From positions 1 through 32,849 of the forward strand of contig CBDHHD010000015.1 of assembly GCA_965263285.1 (NCBI GenBank): DNA of 32,849 bases, in the 5' to 3' direction. Under the pieces are notes generated by a model. It was not told the origin of the DNA. It saw only the letters and a program-made list of their open reading frames with translations, and ran no database searches. Made by a program: the position numbers and the translations under genes. This DNA comes from JASGCP01 sp965263285. Its GTDB lineage: Bacteria > Bacteroidota > Bacteroidia > Chitinophagales > Chitinophagaceae. How positions within the stretch are numbered: position 1 is the stretch's first letter; the number at the start of each line of letters is the position of its first letter. Shown here piece after piece: positions 12,101 to 21,100 of this stretch.

Positions 12101-15100
12101 GTTGTTGTTCTAATTCATTTGTAGGAGCTTTATATTCATTGCTATCAGCAAGATTATATTCTATGGCTAATAATGCCTTTCTATCTAGTTTGCCATTCAC
12201 CGTTAAAGGCATCTGCTCTATTTGCACTAATCCTGTAGGTACCATGTACTCAGGTAATTGCTTAGAGAGATAACTTCTTAATTCTTCTACATATATCTGT
12301 TCCCTAGCCACAAAATATCCCACTAAATATTTATTATCTCCTTTCTCATTAACCAATACTACAGCTTGTTCAATCACTTGTTCATCCTTTAATCCTTCAA
12401 TCCTAGTCTGAAATCCTTGAATCCTATTCTCTATCTCCCCTAATTCAATTCGATAGCCTCTTATCTTCACTTGAAAATCATTCCTCCCTATATATTCAAT
12501 ATTGCCATCGGGTAGCATTCGCACTATGTCTCCTGTTTTATATAGTCGCCCATTTCTATTTTGTTGTTTTTCTTCTTCAGTTTGAAAAGGATTCTTAATA
12601 AATCTTTCTGCAGTTAATTCAGGTCTATTCAAGTACCCTCTTGCTAGACCATCACCTCCAATGTATAATTCACCTATAGCAACAATAGGAACTAAAGACA
12701 TATTATTGTCTAAAACAAATGCCTGTAAATCCTCAATGGGTCTTCCAATATTAGATACCCTCTCTTCTCCTTGAAACATCAATTTATAAGAAACATGAAT
12801 AGTTGTTTCAGTTATACCATACATATTGACTAAGCTAATTGTAGAGTATTTCTTGTAAAATTTCTCTATATATAGAGGATCTAATGTATCTCCCCCAAAA
12901 ACAACAAAACGATAAGGTAATTGATTCATTCGGGCTGTATGTTCATTAAAGATGATTTCCATTAAAGCATAAAATAACCTAGGAGTTTGATTTAATATAG
13001 TAATTCCTTGTTGAATAGATGCATGATAGAACATTAATAAGTCTTTCCTACATAACTCTGGAACTACCCACAATTTGCCACCATATATAAGTGCTCCCCA
13101 TATCTCCCAAACACTAAAATCAAAAAAATATTCATGAAACAAACTCCATACATCTTGGTTATTAAATTGAAATTTATTTTCAGTAGCCTTAAATAAGCGA
13201 ACTATATTTCTATGCTCTACCATTACTCCCTTAGGATTTCCCGTTGTTCCAGAGGTGTAAATGATATATGCTAAAGCATAAGGACTAATGATTAATGGTA
13301 AATGGTTAATGGTTAATGAATATAAGACTTTCAAAAGCTCTTCATCTATTACATTAACAATCGGGAACTGAACATTTTCAATTTTCAATTTGCAGTTTGT
13401 AATTAAACACTTAGGTTGAGTATCTTGTAGAATAAACAATATCCTCTCTTCTGGATACTCAGGCGAAATAGGACAATAAGCAGCTCCGCTTTTAAGCACT
13501 CCTAAAATAGAAATAATCATCCATTCACTTCGCTCTAATAACAAACAAATAATATCATCTGTCTTAGTATTGTAATGATGATGTAAATAATGGGCTAACT
13601 GATTGGCTTTACTATTCAACTCCTGGTAGGTTAGTTGCTTTTCCTCAAATACCACTGCTATGTTATTTGGTGTTCTTGCTACTTGCTCTTCAAATAACTG
13701 ATGTATGGTTTTGTCTTTAGGAAACTCTTTTTCTGTTTTGTTATAATCGTATACAAGATAGTTATACTCTCCGTCATCAATAAATCTTATTGAGTTTAAA
13801 TTACTATTTAATTGTTCTCTCACTATCTGCGTTAGAATAAATTCGTACGTCTTAACAAATCGTTCTATTGTTTCTCGTTTATATAATACCGTAGCATAGT
13901 TAAAATAAATTTGCAATCCATCATTTCTTTCAGATACCATCGTAGTTATATCAAATTTCGCTGGTATTATATTTGTTCTGTTACTTTGATAAGACTTAAA
14001 CAATATTGTATCATCACCACCAAAATCTTGTACTCCGAACATAATTTGAAAAATCGGATGGCGACTCGTATCTCTTTCTACATGCAATTCCTCTACCAAT
14101 TGCTCAAAAGGAATATCTTGATTATTTTGTCCTTGCGTAACAATAGCATTTACTTTTTTAATATATGCTTTCAAGGTATCCTTAAAATTTATGTGTACTC
14201 TTAGTGCTAAGCTATTAACAAAAAAGCCAATCATATCTTCAGTACCTGCATAATGCCTATTTCCAAAGGGAGAGCCTACTACAATATCTTGCTCATTGCT
14301 ATAGGCAGACAAAAATAAATAATACCCAGATAGCAAAACACTATATAGACTTGCTTTTAATTCTTTAGCTACTGCTTTTAAATTTTGACTATTTTCTTTT
14401 GACAACAAAGCAATAATAGCATCTCCCTCGTAGCTCATTTGTAAAGGACGAGAAAAATCAACGGGTAAATGACTATTATTATATCCATCTAATTGCTCTT
14501 TCCAATAATTCAATTCTTTATTCCACCTTCCCCCTTGTAAAAATTTCCTTTGCCATAAAGCATAATCCTTATATTGTATGTTTGTTGTATGTGTTAATGG
14601 CTTTTGATTAACTAATAATTGATATGCATGATAAACTTCTTTTTGAAAAACCTCTGTCGACCATCCATCAAAAGCTATATGATGAATCACTATCGTTAAT
14701 ATGATTGTATTATCTTTCTTTTTAGGTATAAAAAACTTTATCTGTATAGGCAATTCCTTATCTAATTGAAACGAATATCTTATTGCACTTAATATCTTCT
14801 CCTCTACATCACTCTTGCTACTATAGATTTCTTCTTGTATTAGATTGTCTGATATCGCCTTAACAGACTGATATGTTATTCCATTTTCATTTTCTTCAAT
14901 AGTTGTTCGTAATGCCTCATGTTTCTGTACTACAAATAACAACGATTCTTTTAGCTTTTCTTTATCTACTGACTTGTCCATCTCAAACACCATTGGGATA
15001 TTATACACCGCACTATTAGCTTTGTCATACTGATAGACAAACCATAACCTATTTTGCGCGTAGGACAATACTTGATCCTCTTCACTATTAAATACTTGCT

Positions 15101-18100
15101 TTGTTATAGCTATTCTTTCAGTATTATCTGACAATAGATACTCTGCTAACTGACGAATAGTATTTCTTTCAAAAATAATTCTAACAGAAAAAGAAGTATT
15201 AAACTCCTTATTTATTAGATTCATTAAACGAATACTCAAAATACTATTACCGCCTAATCTAAAAAAAGATTGTGTTACACTTAATTCTAATTCGGCTATT
15301 TGTAATAAGTTTGACCATATTTTTAATAACCGTTCTTCTGTGTTGTTCTTAGGCAATTCTATAACTTCACCACTTATTTTATATTCAATATTTAATAATG
15401 TCCTTCTATCTAATTTCCCATTCACTGTTAAAGGCATCTGCTCTATTTGCACCAATCCTGTAGGCACCATGTATTCAGGTAATTGCTTAGAGAGATAACT
15501 TCTCAACTCTTCTACATCTACCTGTTCATTAGCTACAAAATATCCCACTAAATATTTATTATCTCCTTTCTCATTAATCAATACTACAGCTTGTTCAATA
15601 ACTTGTTCATCCTTTAATCCTTCAATCCTAGTCTGAAATCCTTGAATCCTAGTCTCTATCTCTCCCAATTCAATTCTATATCCCCTTATCTTCACTTGAA
15701 AATCATTCCTGCCTATATATTCAATATTACCATCGGGGAGCATTCGCACTAAATCTCCTGTCTTGTAGAGTTTGCTATTTCTATTTTTTTGTTTCTCCTC
15801 CTTTGTTTGAAAAGGATTTACAATAAATCGTTCCGCAGTTAATTCAGGTCTATTCAAATAACCCCTCGATAAACCATCACCTCCAAGATGTAATTCCCCC
15901 ATACTTCCCCTGGGCAATAAAATACCAAAGTTATTTAGTATATATATACAAGTATTAGCTATAGGACGACCTATATTCAAAGCCTGAGCCTTAGCAGATA
16001 CAAGACTTACAATAGTAGTTTCAGTAGGTCCATATTCGCTTAAGAAAGAAGCATGAGGCAATAACATTTGATAACCCTTATTAATTAACCCTTCCAATAA
16101 TGGTTCAGCACCAAGGGTTAATCTATTTAATGTTGGTAAGACTACTTTAGGTAACCCATTAAAATAAGAAGGGGTAGTATCAAAATGGGTTATTTTATTT
16201 TCATTGATAAAACGAATCAGTGCATGAGCATCTTGTATTAATTTTTCTGTTATCATGAAAAGAATAAATCCTTTAAGGAGAGATAAGAAAAATTGTTCAG
16301 CAGATGCATCAAAAATATATGAAGCAAAATTTAAAACTCTTTCTTCATCTTGCCAAACATAAATATCATCTAAAGCATAGATAAGATTTATAACTCCCCC
16401 ATGTTCAATCATTACCCCCTTAGGTTTACCCGTTGTCCCTGAAGTATAGATAATATATGCCAAAGCATGAGCGTTAATAGTTAATGGTAAATGGTTAATG
16501 GTTAATGAATATAATTCTTTTAGAAATTGTTCATCTGTTAAATTAACAATCGGGAACTGAACATTTTCAATTTTCAATTTGCAATTTGTAATTAAACACT
16601 TAGGTTGAGTATCCTGTAAAATAAATAAAATTCTCTCTTCTGGATACTCAGGCGAAATAGGACAATAAGCAGCTCCACTCTTAAGCACTCCTAAGATGGC
16701 AATAATCATCCACTCGCTTCGCTCCAATAATAAACAAATAATATCGTCTGCTTTAGTTTGATAATTATTATACAAATAATAGGCTAACTGATTAGCTTTA
16801 TTATTTAACTCTTGATAAGTTAATTCTTTCTCCTCAAATACCACGGCTATATTATTCGGCGTTCTTGCTACTTGCTCCTCAAATAGCTGATGTATGGTTT
16901 TATCTTTAGGATATTCTCTCTCGGTTTTGTTGTAGTCATATAAAAGATAGTTATACTCTCTATCATCTATAAATCTTATTGAGTTTAAACCATTGTCTAA
17001 ACTATCGTTCAATATCTGCGTTAGAATAAATTTGTAAGTCTTAACAAATCGTTCTATTGTTTCTCGTTTATATAATACCGTAGCATAATTAAAATAAATT
17101 TGCAATCCATCATTTCTTTCAGATAACATCGTAGTTATATCAAATTTTGCTGGCATTCTATTTATTCTGTTGCGTTGATAAGACTTAAACAATGTCTTAT
17201 CATTATGGTTGCCAAAATCTTGAACCACAAACATAATTTGAAAAATAGGATGGCGACTTGTATCTCGTTCTACATGCAATTCCTCTACCAATTGCTCAAA
17301 AGGAATATCTTGATTGTTTTGCCCTTGCACAACAATTGTATTTACTTTTTCAATATATGCTTTCAAGGTATCCTTGAAATCTATTTGCACTCTCAAAGCT
17401 AAGCTATTGACAAAAAAGCCAATCATATCTTCCGTACCTGCATAATGCCTATTTGCAAAGGGAGATCCTACTACAATATCTTGCTCATTGCTATAGGCAG
17501 ATAAAAACAAATAGTATCCAGATAACAAAACACTATATAGACTTGCATTTAATTCTTTAGCTACTGCTTTTACATTTTGACTAGTTTCTTTTGACAACAA
17601 CGCAACAATAGCATCTCCCTCATAGTTAATTTCTAAAGGACGAGAAAAATCAACAGGCAAATGACTATTATTATACCCATCTAATTGCTCTTTCCAATAA
17701 TTCAATTCTTTATCCCATCTTTCCTCTTGTAAAAAATTCCTTTGCCATAAAGCATAATCCTTATATTGTATGTTTGTTGTATGTGTTAATGGCTTTTGAT
17801 TAACTAATAATTGATATGCATGATAAACTTCTTTTTGAAACACCTCTACAGACCATCCATCAAAAGCTATATGATGAATCACTATTGTTAATACGATTTT
17901 GCCATCTTTCTTTTTGGGCATAAAAAACCTTATCTGTATAGGCAATTCCTTGTCTAACTGAAACGAATATTTTACAATACTTAATATCTTATTTTCTACA
18001 TCACTCTTGCTACTATAGATTTCTTCTTGTATTAGATTGTCTGATATCGCCTTAACAGACTGATATGTTATTCCATTTTCATTTTCTTCAATAATTGTTC

Positions 18101-21100
18101 GTAATATCTCATGTTTCTCTACTACAAATAGCAATGATTCTTTTAGCTTTTCTTTATCTACTGACTTGTCCATCTCAAACACCATTGGGATATTATACAC
18201 CGCACTATTTTTCTTATCATACTGATAGATAAACCATAACCTATTTTGTGCGTAGGATAACACTTGCTCCTCGTCGCTATTAAAAGACTGTTTTTGTACA
18301 GCTATTATTTCTATATTACCTTCTAACAAATACTCTGCTAACTGACGAATGGTATTTCTTTCAAAGATAATTCTAACAGAAAAAGAAGTGTTAAACTCCT
18401 TATTTATTAGATTCATTAAACGAATACTCAAAATACTATTACCACCTAATCTAAAAAAAGATTGTGTTACACTTAATTCTAATTCAGCTATTTGTAATAA
18501 GTTTGACCATATTTTTAATACCCGTTCTTCTGTGTTGTTCTTGGGTAATTCTATAACTTCACCACTTATTTTATATTCAATATTTAACAATGCTTTTCTA
18601 TCAAACTTGCCATTCTCTGTTAGGGGCATATGCTCTATTTTCACCAATCCTGTAGGCACCATGTATTCGGGCAATTGCTTAGATAGATAACTTCTTAATT
18701 CTTCAATATCTACCTGTTCATTAGCTACAAAATATCCCACTAAATATTTATTATCTCCTTTATCATTAACCAATACCACCACTTGCTCAATCATCCTAAA
18801 ATCGTGGAAGCCTTGAATCCTATTCTCTATCTCCTCTAATTCAATTCTATAACCTCTTATCTTTACTTGAAAATCATTCCTACCTATATATTCAATATTG
18901 CCATCGGGTAGCATTCGCACTAAATCTCCTGTCTTGTAGAGTTTGCTATTTCTATTTTTTTGTTTTTCTTCTTCAGTTTGAAAAGGATTTTTTATAAACC
19001 GTTCTTTAGTTAATTCAGGTTTATTCAAGTACCCTCGTGCCACACCATCACCTCCAATATATAATTCACCAATAGATCCTTGGGGCAATAAAAGACCCTC
19101 TTTATTTAATATATATATACAACTATTCGATATGGGAGATCCTATATTTAAATCTATTGTATTATTTAAAGAAGAAACAAGGCTAGTAACAGTAGTCTCT
19201 GTAGGTCCATACTCATTTAAAAAAAGTATGTTATCGAATATTGTTTTATATACTTTATTTCTTATCTCATTTGTTACGCGCTCTCCTCCAAGAATCAATC
19301 TATGGAGCGTTGGCAACATAACTATTGGCAAACTATTAAAATAAGAGGGTGTCGTTTGAAAATGTGTAATCTCATTTTTGTTTATAAAGCTAATTAAACC
19401 ATCTGCATCTTGTATTAATTCTTCTGATATCATAAAAAGAGTAAATCCTTTTAGAAGAGATATAAAAAATTGCTCCACTGATGGATCAAAAATATATGAT
19501 AAAAAATTAAGTATTCTTTCTTCATCTTGCCAAAAATGACTCTTATCTAAAGCATAGATAAGATTTATAACTCCTACATGTTCAATCATCACTCCCTTAG
19601 GATTACCCGTTGTTCCTGAAGTATAGATAATATATGCCAAAGCATGAGGACTAATGGTTAATGGTAAATGGTTAATGGTTAATAAATATAATTCTTTTAG
19701 AAATTGTTCATTTGTTACATTAACAATTACAAACTGAACATTTTCAATTTCCAATGTGCAATTTGTAATTAAACATTTAGGCTGAGTATCTTGTAAAATA
19801 AATAAAATTCTCTCTTCTGGATACTCAGGAGAGATAGGACAATAAGCAGCTCCACTCTTAAACACTCCTAAGATGGCAATAATCATCCATTCGCTGCGCT
19901 CCAATAATAAACAAATAATATCGTCTGCTTTAGTTTGATAATTATTATACAAATAATTTGCCAATTGATTAGCTTTGTTGTTTAACTCTTGGTAGGTTAA
20001 TTGCTTCTCCTCAAATACCACGGCTATATTATTCGGCGTTCGTGCCACTTGCTCCTCAAATAACTGATGTATGGTTTTGTCTTTAGGATATTCTTTTTCT
20101 GTTTTATTGTAATCATACACTAAATACTGATAGTCTTCATCCATCAATTTGAAAACCACCCTTTCTTCTTTATATAATTGATCTAATACACTATTATAGT
20201 ATCTTACAAAATAAGATAAATATGCTTGATCAATATTGTTACTGTGTCCACTAAAAACAAACCCATATCCACCACTATACTTATATACCTTACATATAAA
20301 AAGAATACTTGTTATGTTGCTAAGCTCCTCATTTAAAAACTCATTTATATGAGTTCTCTTTTCATTCCCTACAAAATGGCTAAAGTCATTATAACTATAT
20401 GCTATATCAAACAAATCTCTGCCTCCTAATTGTTGCTTGATTTCATTATAAGGGTATTGCTTATGATTCACTATATTTTTTACACTATCTCTTAATCTGC
20501 TTAATGCTGTACCTAATGCTTCCTTATCTCTTAGCTCATACCTGAAAGGTAAAATCGTAACAAATAATCCTAATTGCCTATCCCCTCCCTCTTTCTCTAT
20601 ACGATTATGTTTCTCCAACCCTATTATAATATCTCGCTCATTAAAAAATAACGACAACACAGTCATATAAGACAATAATAATAACTCTTCAACTGTACAG
20701 CTATACTTACTCGCTATATCTTCTATCTGTCTTAAGCGTAATCCTTCTATCTGTTGTCGTTCTGCTACTACACTTATTCCGTTGCTTTTACTAAAATTCC
20801 ATTGAGGAGTCAACAATATACTTTCCGCTAAATATTCCCGCCAAAACAATCTTGTATCTTCATTCTTTAATGCAGATAGCTCATTTCTTATAAATTCCCC
20901 ATATAATAATTTTGATTGCTCTTCTTCATATAGCTTATCATTATCATGCTGATACAGATCAGCTAATTCCCTTATAAATAAGTTTAAACTATACCCATCT
21001 AAAATGGCATGGTGAAAACTAAAAAATAACACAAAACCCTCTGCCTGTTCAATAATATAGAATCTATATAAACCCGCTATCTCTCTATTAAATGCTAATG

